From JAGVSZ01 sp035456405 (GTDB taxonomy: Bacteria > Pseudomonadota > Gammaproteobacteria > Burkholderiales > SG8-39), in the NCBI GenBank assembly GCA_035456405.1, contig DATIDG010000075.1:124001-188000 (forward strand): DNA of 64,000 nucleotides, given 5' to 3'. Both the position numbers and the translations under genes were made by a program. Under the pieces are notes generated by a model, which saw only the letters and a list, made by a program, of their open reading frames with translations, searched no databases and was not told the origin of the DNA. Position 1 is the stretch's first letter. Every line of letters begins with the position of its first letter. This document shows, piece by piece, positions 9,396 through 17,409 of the stretch.

Positions 9396-9655
9396 TCGGC
9401 GCAGCGCCGCCAGCATGCGACTGGTGCGCTCGTCCGCAAAGACGCGGAGTCAACGGGAACGCAGCGACCGCACGGCATGCGGTGATGAGGTCCGTGACAA
9501 GTCGCTCGTCGACGTTGAGGTCTCCTTCGTACTCGCCGAGATTGCGAACCTCGTATCAAGCCGCCTGTGGACGATGATTCCGCGCCGGCAACGCCGCGCT
9601 CTGGCTCGGACGGTGCGGGGCGTTCGCGAGGGCGTTGGATACTAGATATTGGGTA

Positions 9656-9684
9656 TTGTGCCGACGCAGACCACGGCGTATAGT
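9656..9684 (+). promoter_or_regulatory. Candidate promoter for minCDE
   Basis: TTGTGC at 9656-9661 and TATAGT at 9679-9684 are separated by 17 bp. The -10 matches consensus at five of six positions and the -35 at three of six. The minC start lies 224 bp downstream, implying a long leader. Inference from consensus only. Confidence 0.4.
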
Positions 9685-9907
9685 GCGCGACGTCTCATTG
9701 CAACTTGCAGCGCGACATGGCCGGCACGAGGAATCCCTGTCGTGTTTCGCTGACACTCGGGAGCCCGCGCGTGGCCGATGCACCTCCCGGTGCCCGTTTC
9801 TCAGGTCGTCTGACCAGGCGACGAGGGGGATCCTCCCCGTCGATCCGGGACCGCCACCCGGCGTTCCGTTACCGCCTCGCGGCAGGCCAGCCGCCGCGTC
9901 CGCCTCG

Positions 9908-10639
9908 ATGAAAGCCAGCCGGCCCGTCGAGGTCAAAGGAAGCGCCCTCCCCGTTCTGCGCGTCGTCGTCCGCGACTGCGATCTGCAGTCCCTTGACGAC
10001 GAGATGAGCTCCGCGTTCGCAAACGCGCAGCCACTGCTCGCCGAAGCGCTGGCGGTGCTCGATCTGCGCGAGCGCAAGGGCGACGACGTCGCCGCGAGCG
10101 AGATCGTCGGCGCGGCCCGCAATGCGGGCATCCGGCTCGCGGCGGTCCTCGTCGGCGACGGCGGCGAGCGGGTCGAGCTGGCCGACACCGGCCTGCCGGT
10201 CATCCAGGTGCCGCTGATCAACGGGGAACGGTCGGCGCGCATGCCCAAGGAGGCGCCCGAGGCCTCCCGCGCGAAGCAGGCGGCTCAGGGCCCGCCCGCG
10301 CCGCTCTACCTCACCGAGCCCCTGCGCTCCGGCCGGCGCCTGTATGCGCAGGGTCGCGACCTGGTCGTCCTCGCTCCCACCAGCCGCGGGTGCGAGCTGA
10401 TCGCCGATGGCTCGATCTACGCTTTCAGTCTCCTGCGCGGGCGCGCCGCCGCCGGCGCGAGCGGCGACAAGGGGGCACGCATCGTCGCGACGCGGCTCGA
10501 CGCCGAGCTCGTTGCGATTGCGGGCGTTTACCGCACGCTCGAGGCCGTGGACCTCGAAGGCCTGGGCAACGGCGCGGTAAGCGTCACACTGGCCTCCGAA
10601 GACGAAGGCAGCGAACGCCTCGTGCTCCGGGCCGTGTGA
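9908..10639 (+). CDS. minC: Septum site-determining protein MinC
   Basis: A 243-residue inhibitor of FtsZ polymerisation that blocks division at the cell poles. An N-terminal domain (about 1-110, containing RKGDDVAASEIV and AVLVGD) precedes a linker and the C-terminal beta-helix domain with the MinC signature RSGRRLYAQGRDLVVL, then GCELIADGSIYAFSLLRGRA and RIVATRLDAELVAIAGVY, which bind MinD. ATG at 9908 is taken as start; no strong ribosome site precedes it. First gene of minCDE, 28 bp before minD. Confidence 0.96.
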   Translation: MKASRPVEVKGSALPVLRVVVRDCDLQSLDDEMSSAFANAQPLLAEALAVLDLRERKGDDVAASEIVGAARNAGIRLAAVLVGDGGERVELADTGLPVIQVPLINGERSARMPKEAPEASRAKQAAQGPPAPLYLTEPLRSGRRLYAQGRDLVVLAPTSRGCELIADGSIYAFSLLRGRAAAGASGDKGARIVATRLDAELVAIAGVYRTLEAVDLEGLGNGAVSVTLASEDEGSERLVLRAV

Positions 10640-10667
10640 TCGCATGTTCAGATAGGAGAGAGTTCGC

Positions 10668-11480
10668 GTGACAAAAGTCGTCGTCGTCACCTCGGGCAAG
10701 GGCGGCGTGGGCAAGACCACCACGAGCGCCAGCTTCGCCACGGGTCTTGCCAAGCGAGGCAGGAAGACTGCCGTCATCGATTTCGACATCGGGCTGCGCA
10801 ATCTCGATCTCATCCTCGGGTGCGAGCGCCGCGTCGTCTACGATTTCGTCAACGTCATCCAGGGCGATGCCAAGCTCTCCCAGGCGCTCGTTCGCGACAA
10901 GCATTCGGAGAACCTGTCGATCCTCGCCGCCTCGCAGACCAAGGACAAGGAGTCGCTCAAAGAGGATGGCGTCAAGGCGGTCCTCGATGAGCTGAAGGAC
11001 ATGGGCTTCGAGTTCATCATCTGCGACTCGCCGGCGGGAATCGAGTCGGGCGCCCTCATGGCGCTGCGCTTCGCCGACGAGGCGCTCGTCGTCACGAACC
11101 CCGAGGTCTCCGCGGTGCGCGACGCGGACCGCATGCTGGGACTCATCGAGGCGAAGTCGATGCGGGCCGAGCAGGGCCTCGATCGGGTCAAGGAGCATCT
11201 GGTCATCACCCGGTATGCGCCACAGCGCGCCGACAAGGGCGAGATGCTCGCGCACACCGACGTGGCGGAGCTGCTCAGCCTCTCGATCCTCGGCCTGATT
11301 CCGGAATCCGAGCAGGTGCTCGATTGCTCGAACCAGGGGCTGCCGGTCATCCTCGCCAACGGCTCGCCCGTCGCGCTGGCCTACGACGACATGGTGGCGC
11401 GCTTCCTCGGCGAGGACCGGCCGCTCCGATTCATCCAGCCAGAGTCCGCACCGCTCTGGAAGCGGCTGTTCGGAGGTTAG
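10668..11480 (+). CDS. minD: Septum site-determining ATPase MinD
   Basis: A 270-residue ParA/MinD-family ATPase that recruits MinC to the membrane and oscillates with MinE. The deviant Walker A motif GKGGVGKTT lies at residues 10-18, followed by the switch regions IDFDIGLRNLD and ICDSPAGIESGA. The C-terminus PLWKRLFGG is the amphipathic membrane-targeting helix. It starts at GTG, with AGGAGAG seven bases upstream. Two bases separate its stop from the minE start, so translational coupling is likely. Confidence 0.98.
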   Translation: MTKVVVVTSGKGGVGKTTTSASFATGLAKRGRKTAVIDFDIGLRNLDLILGCERRVVYDFVNVIQGDAKLSQALVRDKHSENLSILAASQTKDKESLKEDGVKAVLDELKDMGFEFIICDSPAGIESGALMALRFADEALVVTNPEVSAVRDADRMLGLIEAKSMRAEQGLDRVKEHLVITRYAPQRADKGEMLAHTDVAELLSLSILGLIPESEQVLDCSNQGLPVILANGSPVALAYDDMVARFLGEDRPLRFIQPESAPLWKRLFGG

Positions 11481-11482
11481 CC

Positions 11483-11746
11483 GTGTCGCTGATCGACGTG
11501 TTCTTCAGGAAGAAGCGCTCGGCAGTGGTCGCCAAGGAGCGTCTCTCGATCATCCTCGCCCATGAGCGGGCGCAGCGGTCGGGGAAGGATTTCATCAGCG
11601 CGCTCAAGGAGGAGCTGATCGCGGTCATCTGCAAGTACACTGCCGTGGACAAGGACGCGCTGCAGGTGACGCTCGACCGGCGCGACAGCATCGACGTCCT
11701 CAAGGTCGACGTTGTGCTGCCCGAGGGTGGCCTGCGTCGCGGCTGA
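11483..11746 (+). CDS. minE: Cell division topological specificity factor MinE
   Basis: An 87-residue MinE of normal length. The N-terminal VSLIDVFFRKKRSA is the membrane-binding and hidden anti-MinCD part. AKERLSIILAHERA is the contact helix that stimulates MinD ATPase. The C-terminal half (about 35-80) is the topological specificity domain ending in KVDVVLPEGG. GTG start two bases after minD. It completes the operon. Confidence 0.97.
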   Translation: MSLIDVFFRKKRSAVVAKERLSIILAHERAQRSGKDFISALKEELIAVICKYTAVDKDALQVTLDRRDSIDVLKVDVVLPEGGLRRG

Positions 11747-11763
11747 TCCGGCCGGCGGTGCAG

Positions 11764-11969
11764 TCAGCGGTTGATGAGCCAGCCGATCTGCGCCGGTGCG
11801 AAGTAGCGGCGGACCTGCTCTTAACGCGACGTCTCAACTCCTCGAGCGGCGCCTCGCCGGAGACGAGCTCGAACCGACCGTCGAGCCAGCCACGGACGAG
11901 CTTGTAGGGCTTCGAGTCGACCCGGATCAGGGCGCTCAGCAGTGCGTTCGTGTCGAGGATGACCCGCAA
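11764..11969 (-). pseudogene. Broken PIN-domain toxin
   Basis: Begins with LRVILDTNALLSALI (TTG at 11969), the standard start of PilT N-terminus (PIN) ribonuclease toxins with the first acidic residue, and runs to APLEELRRR. The expected continuation EQVRRYFAPAQIGWLINR lies in a shifted frame directly behind an in-frame TAA, near 11820, and ends at 11764. The rest of the PIN fold, with the further acidic residues, is missing, so no active RNase should be made. It overlaps the end of the antitoxin gene upstream, as in normal antitoxin-toxin pairs. Confidence 0.6.
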
Positions 11970-12277
11970 CGCCCGGGCGCCCAGCGCTTGCGCTTCGCCC
12001 GGAGCCGCGACGCCCTGGCCGGGCCCCACATCTCGGCCCGGACCTCCCGCGGCGCGTCCTCGATCGCCCGCTCGATCTCCTCGTCCGGCACGTTCGCGTT
12101 GCGCCCCTGCACTCCCGCCACCGTCTGCGCGAAGACCTCCTTCTGGACCGCGCGCTCGACGAACTTGGAGAGGTCGCCCTTCTTCAGCCCGCGCTGCGCG
12201 AGAAACGAGCGCAGCGACACGTCGGTGCCCTTGGAGACTTTGACTGTCCAACGGACGAGCTTGTCGGCCTCGGCCAT
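11936..12277 (-). CDS. Ribbon-helix-helix type antitoxin of a PIN toxin pair
   Basis: Up to 113 residues. The N-terminal WTVKVSKGTDVSLRSFLAQ followed by KKGDLSKFVERAV fits the DNA-binding ribbon-helix-helix antitoxins that precede PIN toxins. The C-terminal third is Arg-rich and runs into the toxin start, so the last ~30 residues may be altered by another lesion. It would repress its own operon and neutralise the toxin, but the toxin here is broken, leaving an orphan antitoxin. Confidence 0.6.
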   Translation of the reverse strand: MAEADKLVRWTVKVSKGTDVSLRSFLAQRGLKKGDLSKFVERAVQKEVFAQTVAGVQGRNANVPDEEIERAIEDAPREVRAEMWGPARASRLRAKRKRWAPGRCGSSSTRTHC

Positions 12278-12404
12278 GATCGACTCCTATAGGTACGTCC
12301 AAGTGCTCATGCGATAGCAGGGTTTCCTCGAGGCCCGGGCACGTCCTGCAGGGTTGTCAAGTGGAGCCCCCGCTTCGACCAAGCCGTCCCATAATGTGAT
12401 AGAT

Positions 12405-12424
12405 TACCATCTCACTGGATGGTA
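12405..12424. promoter_or_regulatory. Palindromic operator candidate before the CopG-like regulator
   Basis: TACCATC at 12405-12411 and GATGGTA at 12418-12424 form a perfect inverted repeat with a 6-bp spacer, ending one base before the regulator's start codon. GATGG recurs at 12425 and 12429. CATAAT at 12390-12395 resembles a -10 box. The placement suits autorepression by the ribbon-helix-helix protein encoded just downstream. Confidence 0.45.
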
Positions 12425-12425
12425 G

Positions 12426-12863
12426 ATGGATGGTTATCAGATGGTCAAACTTCGACTAATTGAGCCGGGGCGCAAAGAACCCGACTCGGAAAAAATCACG
12501 ATCAACCTCGGGTACATCGATCTTGGACGGATCGATTTGCTCGTGCAGGAAGGGTTCTATTCCAACCGCACGGACTTCATTCGAACGGCAATCCGCGCTC
12601 AGCTTGGCACCCACGGCGACGTTCTGCAGCAGACCGTGGCGCGACGGTCACTGGTCCTTGGTTTGCAGCGTTATACCCGCCAGGATCTCGAGCGCCTCCG
12701 GGCGGCCGGAGAGCAACTGCACATTCAGGTCCTTGGCCTCGCGACGATCGACGACGACGTGCCGCCGCAGCTCGCCGCGCAAACCATCGCCTCCATCGTG
12801 GTCCTGGGCGCCCTGCGCGCCAGTGCCAAAGTCAAGGCTGCCTTGGCCGACCGTATCCGCTAG
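12426..12863 (+). CDS. CopG/ribbon-helix-helix family regulator linked to a PHB depolymerase
   Basis: A 145-residue predicted DNA-binding protein. KITINLGYIDLGRIDLLVQE followed by FYSNRTDFIRTAIRAQL has the strand-helix-helix pattern of CopG/Arc proteins. The C-terminal half is a separate region of unknown function (RYTRQDLERLRAAGEQLHIQ and on). It lies 29 bp before the esterase gene on the same strand, and such regulator-depolymerase pairs recur in Betaproteobacteria as far as I know. ATG at 12441 is an alternative start. The surrounding DNA is less GC-rich than that of its neighbours, which may indicate transfer. Confidence 0.7.
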   Translation: MDGYQMVKLRLIEPGRKEPDSEKITINLGYIDLGRIDLLVQEGFYSNRTDFIRTAIRAQLGTHGDVLQQTVARRSLVLGLQRYTRQDLERLRAAGEQLHIQVLGLATIDDDVPPQLAAQTIASIVVLGALRASAKVKAALADRIR

Positions 12864-12892
12864 CTGCCTCTCTACTCCTGCGAAGGGACATC

Positions 12893-14128
12893 ATGGTGAC
12901 GAACAAGGGAATACCCATCGGCCTCATCGAGGCAACTCGACTCACGCGTGCGGGACGTCTTCTTGAAGCCACAGCACTCATTCAACGCGTCCTTCGGCAT
13001 AGTTCGGCAGCCCCTGAAGGCGCCGATCGCCACGCGTCGGACCGCGCGGGCGGCGCGAATAACGACGTTATCGACGTCGAGTTTTCACACGTCGCGGAGC
13101 CCGCGGACCGTGGTCTGACTCCACTTCAAAGGGTGGCGGGCGATGACATATCTCCGCGCTTCCCCCTCAAGAGTGTTCTGCGTGGCCGGCGCGACCGCGA
13201 CTCCGTGGCAGAGGTGCCGTGCCCCCAGACCACGGTGGTTGACGGGCAACCGGGACAGTTCGTCACCGGGTCCTATGCGAATCAAGCCGGGGCACGCCCC
13301 TACAAGCTCTACATCCCGACGATCTACGCGGGACAACCGCTCCCCCTTGTTGTGATGTTGCACGGTTGCACGCAAACGCCCGACGACTTTGCAAGCGGTA
13401 CCCGGATGAACGCGCTCGCCGAGGAGCGGCAGTGTCTTGTTCTCTATCCCGAGCAGACCCATGCTGCCAACCATTCGCGGTGCTGGAACTGGTTCAGGCG
13501 CGGCGACCAGCGCCGCGACCAAGGCGAGCCGGCAATCCTCGCCGGCATGACGCGCGAAGTCATGAATCGCTACCGTATCGACCCAGGCAAGGTCTATGTG
13601 GCTGGACTGTCGGCCGGCGGCGCGATGGCCGCCGTCATGGGCACAGCCTACCCCGAGCTCTACGCCGCCGTCGGCATCCACTCGGGTCTCGCCTGCGGAA
13701 GCGCGCACGATCTTCGGTCCGCGTTCGCCGCCATGCGCGGAAAACCGGCGTCGATGGCTGGCCGCAATACGGACTCAGCGCCTCTAGCACCGGCAACACC
13801 AACGATCGTGTTTCACGGCGATCGGGACAAGACCGTGCATCCCCGAAACAGCGAGCAGGTGGTCTCGCAATCGGTGGAGCAGAACGGCGCATCGAGCGCC
13901 GATGCCTCGACAGAACGCGGCCAGGTGCCAGGCGGTCACGCCTATACCCGCACCGTTCACCGCGATTCGACGGGACGCGTTGTCCTCGAGCACTGGCTGG
14001 TGCACGGAGGCGGTCACGGGTGGTTTGGCGGGAGCGCACGCGGCTCGTACGTGGATCCGAAGGGCCCGGACGCTGCGCGGGAGATGATTCGCTTCTTCTA
14101 TCAGAACACCTCTGAGCCGCGATCGTAG
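12893..14128 (+). CDS. PHB depolymerase family esterase
   Basis: A 411-residue alpha/beta hydrolase of the polyhydroxybutyrate depolymerase / LpqC group, predicted to hydrolyse ester bonds in polyhydroxyalkanoates or feruloyl-type esters. Oxyanion-hole motif LHGCTQTPDDF at about 156-166; nucleophile Ser240 in GLSAGGAMA; acid Asp310 or Asp312 in HGDRDKTVHP; His375 in HGGGHGWFGG. The first ~105 residues are variable and no export signal is seen, suggesting an intracellular enzyme. GAAGGGA precedes the ATG. Downstream of the regulator in one likely operon. Confidence 0.85.
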   Translation: MVTNKGIPIGLIEATRLTRAGRLLEATALIQRVLRHSSAAPEGADRHASDRAGGANNDVIDVEFSHVAEPADRGLTPLQRVAGDDISPRFPLKSVLRGRRDRDSVAEVPCPQTTVVDGQPGQFVTGSYANQAGARPYKLYIPTIYAGQPLPLVVMLHGCTQTPDDFASGTRMNALAEERQCLVLYPEQTHAANHSRCWNWFRRGDQRRDQGEPAILAGMTREVMNRYRIDPGKVYVAGLSAGGAMAAVMGTAYPELYAAVGIHSGLACGSAHDLRSAFAAMRGKPASMAGRNTDSAPLAPATPTIVFHGDRDKTVHPRNSEQVVSQSVEQNGASSADASTERGQVPGGHAYTRTVHRDSTGRVVLEHWLVHGGGHGWFGGSARGSYVDPKGPDAAREMIRFFYQNTSEPRS

Positions 14129-14193
14129 GGCTGCTGCTGCGCTCGATCACGGGGCGGCTCAACTCCTCGTTCCTCGGCTGAGGGCGTTCGACG

Positions 14194-14478
14194 CTAGATC
14201 CGTTCCCAGAGGCCGGTCTCGTGGTTGAGCCGGGCCTGCTCTTCGCCAAGGAAGTCGCGCTGGGAGACGATGCCCAGCAGCTTGCCCCCTTCGACGACCA
14301 GCAGATGGCGGTAGCCGCCATCTTGCATCTGCCGGAGCGCGTCGATCGCCGTCGCAGCCGGACCGATCGTGCCGGGGCCCTTGGTCATCACCTCGGCGAG
14401 GCGGGTTCCGTCCGGATCCCACTCCTCGGCGACGACCCGGCCGACAAGGTCTCGCTCCGTGAAGATGCCCTCGAGACA
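14194..14478 (-). pseudogene. Truncated CBS-domain protein
   Basis: Reading the minus strand, the frame gives GIFTERDLVGRVVAEEWDPD, then LAEVMTKGPGTIGPAATAID and LVVEGGKLLGIVSQRDFL, ending GLWERI. This is the end of the first CBS motif and the whole second motif of a typical CBS-pair protein. The first ~50 residues expected upstream (the usual VSDVM start) are absent and the DNA there belongs to the CDGSH gene leader. The last stretch could still be translated from ATG at 14391 (65 residues). Confidence 0.55.
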
Positions 14479-14594
14479 TATGACCCGCTTGACTTCAGAA
14501 TCTGGCGCGCGGATTCTCGTAGACGTGCGGTGACTTGCACCGCGCGCCCTCGGAAGGATTGTCCTATCCCTCTAACGATTTGGACGGAGTCACC

Positions 14595-14822
14595 ATGGCA
14601 AGAATCGTGAAGAGAACGCGGGGCGGCCCATACCCAGTGACCATAGGCGGTGAAACCAAATACATTTGCGGCTGCGGGCTATCGAACACTCAGCCTTTCT
14701 GCAACGGCACCCACAAGATCGCCCGGCAGGAAGACCCCAACAAGCTCTATTGGTACGACGAGCAAGGCAACCGCTTCGAAGCCACTGACAGTTACCAGGG
14801 TATTCGCTGTCCACAAGAGTGA
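14595..14822 (+). CDS. CDGSH-type iron-sulfur domain protein
   Basis: A 75-residue small protein with one CDGSH motif: Cys25-x-Cys27, Cys36 and His40 in ICGCGLSNTQPFCNGTH. These three Cys and one His bind a 2Fe-2S cluster in the mitoNEET-like family. The usual Asp before Gly is Asn here (CNGTH). Such proteins are thought to act in electron or cluster transfer. GGAG precedes the ATG. Divergent from the CBS remnant. Confidence 0.85.
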   Translation: MARIVKRTRGGPYPVTIGGETKYICGCGLSNTQPFCNGTHKIARQEDPNKLYWYDEQGNRFEATDSYQGIRCPQE

Positions 14823-15037
14823 AAGCGGAAGCCACGACGCGCGCAGCGTTTTGTCGGCATAGCGATCAGGAACCGGCTTACGTAGAAGTCGTTGTCGCTA
14901 TTGTGGTTCTAGCGATGCGGAAGCGGCTCGGGGCTTCTATCGCACCCGTATGCACGCCACGCTGAAGCGCAGGCCATAGGCGGCGCTGCCCGCCCCGGGG
15001 GAGTTCTATCCCGGCGTTGACTCTCCCCGCGAGTCCC

Positions 15038-16174
15038 ATGATTGCTTGCCACGCAGACCACATCGGCAGCCTGCTCCGCCCGCCCGAACTCATTTCGGCG
15101 CGGGAAGACGCTGCCGCGGGCCGGATCTCGCGTGCCCGGTTCAAGGCCATCGAAGACCGGGCCGTGGAGGACGCCATCAGGCTCCAGGAGCGCGTCGGCC
15201 TGGCAGTGGTCACCGACGGCGAGCAGCGGCGGCTCTCCTTCCAAAGCCAGTTCGCCGAATCCGTGAGCGGCCTGGGCAACTGGGACCTGAACGCGTTTCT
15301 GTGGGGCGATTGGCACGGAGATTCCTCTACCGTCGGCGATCGGACGATTTCGCGCCCCGCAGGACTCGGGGTCGTGGAGAAGCTCGGACGGAGGCGGCAC
15401 TTGTCGGTGGAAGAGTTCGTGTTTCTGCGTGCGCACACCTCGCGCTTGCCGAAAATCACGCTGCCCAGCCCCAGCTTATGGACGAACTTCTGGTCTCCGC
15501 AGCGCTCCCGCGCAGCCTATCCCACCTTGGAAGGCTTCCTCGCCGATGTCGTGGACCTCCTTCGCGAGGAAGTGGCGGAACTGGCCCAGCTGGGCGCGAG
15601 CTACATCCAGCTCGACGCGCCCCACTATGCGCTGCTGCTCGATCCGGCGACGCGCGGCTTCTACGAGTCCCGAGGCTGGGATACGGAGCGCTACCTGGAA
15701 CGCGGCATCGAGATGGACAACGCCGTCATCGGAGATTTCGCGGGCGTTACATTCGGTATTCACCTGTGCCGGGGAAACCAGGGCAGCCGCTGGCTTGCGA
15801 GCGGCGGGTACGAACGGATCGCGCAGACCGTCTTCCGGCGCGTCCGGGCACAGCGGCTACTGCTCGAATACGACGATGCGCGATCGGGATCGTTTGAGGC
15901 TCTCAAGGATGTGCCGCAAGACAAGTTGGTGGTGCTTGGACTCATCACTACGAAGCGCGCTCATATCGAGCCGGTGGAGGAGTTGCAGAGCCGCATCCGC
16001 GACGCGAGCCGGTTCGTGCCCTTGGAGCGTTTGGCAGTAAGCCCGCAATGCGGCTTTTCCAGCTCGGTGATCGGAAACGCCATCACCCCGGCAGACCAGG
16101 AACGAAAGCTCAGACTGGTCGTGGAAACTGCGCGGCGGGTTTGGGGCGAGGATCGAGTCTCCCAAGATGAATAG
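15038..16174 (+). CDS. MetE C-terminal-like methyltransferase (cobalamin-independent methionine synthase family)
   Basis: A 378-residue protein matching only the catalytic C-terminal half of MetE. It has HIGSLLRP near the start, VTDGEQRR, YIQLDAPHYA, HLCRGN (zinc His-x-Cys) and SPQCGFSSS (zinc Cys) in the family order. Stand-alone proteins of this type use methyl donors other than polyglutamyl-methylfolate or demethylate other substrates, so the substrate is uncertain. A TTG at 15017 would add seven residues; ATG at 15038 puts HADHIGS right at the N-terminus as in relatives. No operon partner. Confidence 0.85.
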   Translation: MIACHADHIGSLLRPPELISAREDAAAGRISRARFKAIEDRAVEDAIRLQERVGLAVVTDGEQRRLSFQSQFAESVSGLGNWDLNAFLWGDWHGDSSTVGDRTISRPAGLGVVEKLGRRRHLSVEEFVFLRAHTSRLPKITLPSPSLWTNFWSPQRSRAAYPTLEGFLADVVDLLREEVAELAQLGASYIQLDAPHYALLLDPATRGFYESRGWDTERYLERGIEMDNAVIGDFAGVTFGIHLCRGNQGSRWLASGGYERIAQTVFRRVRAQRLLLEYDDARSGSFEALKDVPQDKLVVLGLITTKRAHIEPVEELQSRIRDASRFVPLERLAVSPQCGFSSSVIGNAITPADQERKLRLVVETARRVWGEDRVSQDE

Positions 16175-16277
16175 TTGCCAGTAGCGAGCCGGCGTGCGCA
16201 GGTTCATTTCCGGGCGGCGCGGGCTCGTCGCGCGTCACGAGGGCCGCTGGGGGTGCGTACGGGTTCGTCTTGCTCAC
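16110..16277 (-). pseudogene. 5' remnant of a gene for an NPYAPP-type protein
   Basis: From GTG at 16277 the minus strand reads VSKTNPYAPPAALVTRDE. This resembles the soluble N-terminus that precedes membrane domains in many Burkholderiales proteins of unknown function. The frame then turns into Pro/Arg-rich sequence running into the end of the MetE-like gene and stops. No membrane segment follows, so this looks like a truncated gene end. Weak evidence. Confidence 0.3.
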
Positions 16278-16576
16278 GTCGATAGCTTCACGACCTACGG
16301 CGGGACGACGTGGCACGCCCCTAGAGCGCCGATGGCGGCGCTCGCACCCCAGCCCGACGGTGCGACCTTCGCGCTGGCATGCTCTCCGCGCGCGGCAGCC
16401 CCGAGCTGCGGAGTCTGGACGCATTCCTGGGCGCCCTTGGATTTCGGCTGGCCGTCGAGGTCAGCGAGGGTCGAGGACGCCGTCGGCGCCGATCGAGCCC
16501 GCGAACTGCCGGGAAACCGGTGCGAAGGGGTAGAAACAGCGCCGCCGCCTGAAACTCGCGGCGTACGCGCCGCGCC
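16278..16576. other. Non-coding stretch
   Basis: About 300 bp between the NPYAPP remnant and the next hypothetical gene. Short frames exist on both strands but none has coding character or a ribosome site. Nothing regulatory was recognised. Confidence 0.4.
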
Positions 16577-17164
16577 TCACCCCGCCGGTCGCGTCCACGA
16601 CTCCGACCACGCGAGGCAGCAGCTCGAGGACGGCTTGCCGAAGCGGTCCTGCAGGAACACCTTCGCGGTCGCCGCCTCGCCGTTCACCGCGAGTTGCGCG
16701 CCGCGCGCCGGGAGGAACGTGCTGTAGACCCCGAGCGGCCGGTTCATCGCACCCGGCGGCATCGTCAGGATGAACGGCGCCATCAGGTCCCACCAGGTCA
16801 TCACGATCTCGCCGTCGTCGGAGGCGATGCGCTCCTCGACCGTGCTGAGCGAGTCGCCGCCGCGGTCGAACACCGCGTCGATGACCGGCAGCGACTCGTC
16901 GGCGAACGGCGCGTGCAACAGCGACTCGATCGTGCGCTGGAGATAGCGCGCGAGACCGACGTTGTCGGCGTACACGAGCGGCCCCTTGCCGGTCAGCGTG
17001 CTCTCGATGAAGAGCGCGTGGCCCTGGCCGGCGGGCGACCACAGGACGCGCCAGTGGCTGACGCGGTCGACGATCGCCTTGCCGCCGTCGTTCGAGAGGC
17101 GGATGAACGAGTTCTCGCCCGTCATCACGACCTCGTGGGGATCGACCATCCGCGGCTCGGCCAT
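16577..17164 (-). CDS. Hypothetical protein
   Basis: A 195-residue soluble protein of unknown family. It has no signal peptide or membrane segment. Recognisable stretches are DPHEVVMTGENSFIRLSND, SPAGQGHALFIESTLTGKG and MTWWDLMAPFILTMPPGAMN. The residue mix and a GGAG ribosome site before the ATG indicate a real gene. It stands alone upstream of the first repeat copy, 245 bp from the membrane hydrolase gene end. Confidence 0.65.
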   Translation of the reverse strand: MAEPRMVDPHEVVMTGENSFIRLSNDGGKAIVDRVSHWRVLWSPAGQGHALFIESTLTGKGPLVYADNVGLARYLQRTIESLLHAPFADESLPVIDAVFDRGGDSLSTVEERIASDDGEIVMTWWDLMAPFILTMPPGAMNRPLGVYSTFLPARGAQLAVNGEAATAKVFLQDRFGKPSSSCCLAWSESWTRPAG

Positions 17165-17208
17165 GTCGCGCTCCTCCGTTGGGGGAAGCGCAGCATACCA
17201 GCCCGTCT

Positions 17209-17273
17209 GCAGCGAGTACCTCCCGGCCGCGCGCTTTAGCGGACGCTCACCAAAGCGGTAGGCGGGGCAATCG
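17209..17273. repeat. 65-bp direct repeat, copy A
   Basis: Near-identical to 20051-20115 in the same orientation, with about eight mismatches over 65 bp and an unbroken match over ACGCTCACCAAAGCGG and onward. The core CGCTTT...AAAGCG forms a stem enclosing AGCG-GA-CGCT. It lies just past the 3' end of the membrane hydrolase gene. Confidence 0.85.
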
Positions 17274-17409
17274 CCCGCGGTCGCGCTCTCGGCTCATCGC
17301 CGATCGCTAGCCTCGTGCGCTTCTCGATGCGGTGCAGCTCGCGCGCCGCGCGCGGCGGGCCGTGTAACGGCCGGCACCCGTCGCCCCGGGTCGATCCGCC
17401 TCCTTCGCC

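Larger units (their letters stand above)
8842..9907. other. Long intergenic region upstream of minC
   Basis: About 1.07 kb without an intact gene. The middle (9103-9395) holds a possible frameshifted coding remnant, listed separately. The right part holds a candidate promoter for minCDE and a GC-rich leader of roughly 220 nt with short self-complementary runs such as GGGGGATCCTCCCC. The other overlapping open frames on both strands have a composition typical of antisense noise in GC-rich DNA. Confidence 0.5.
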
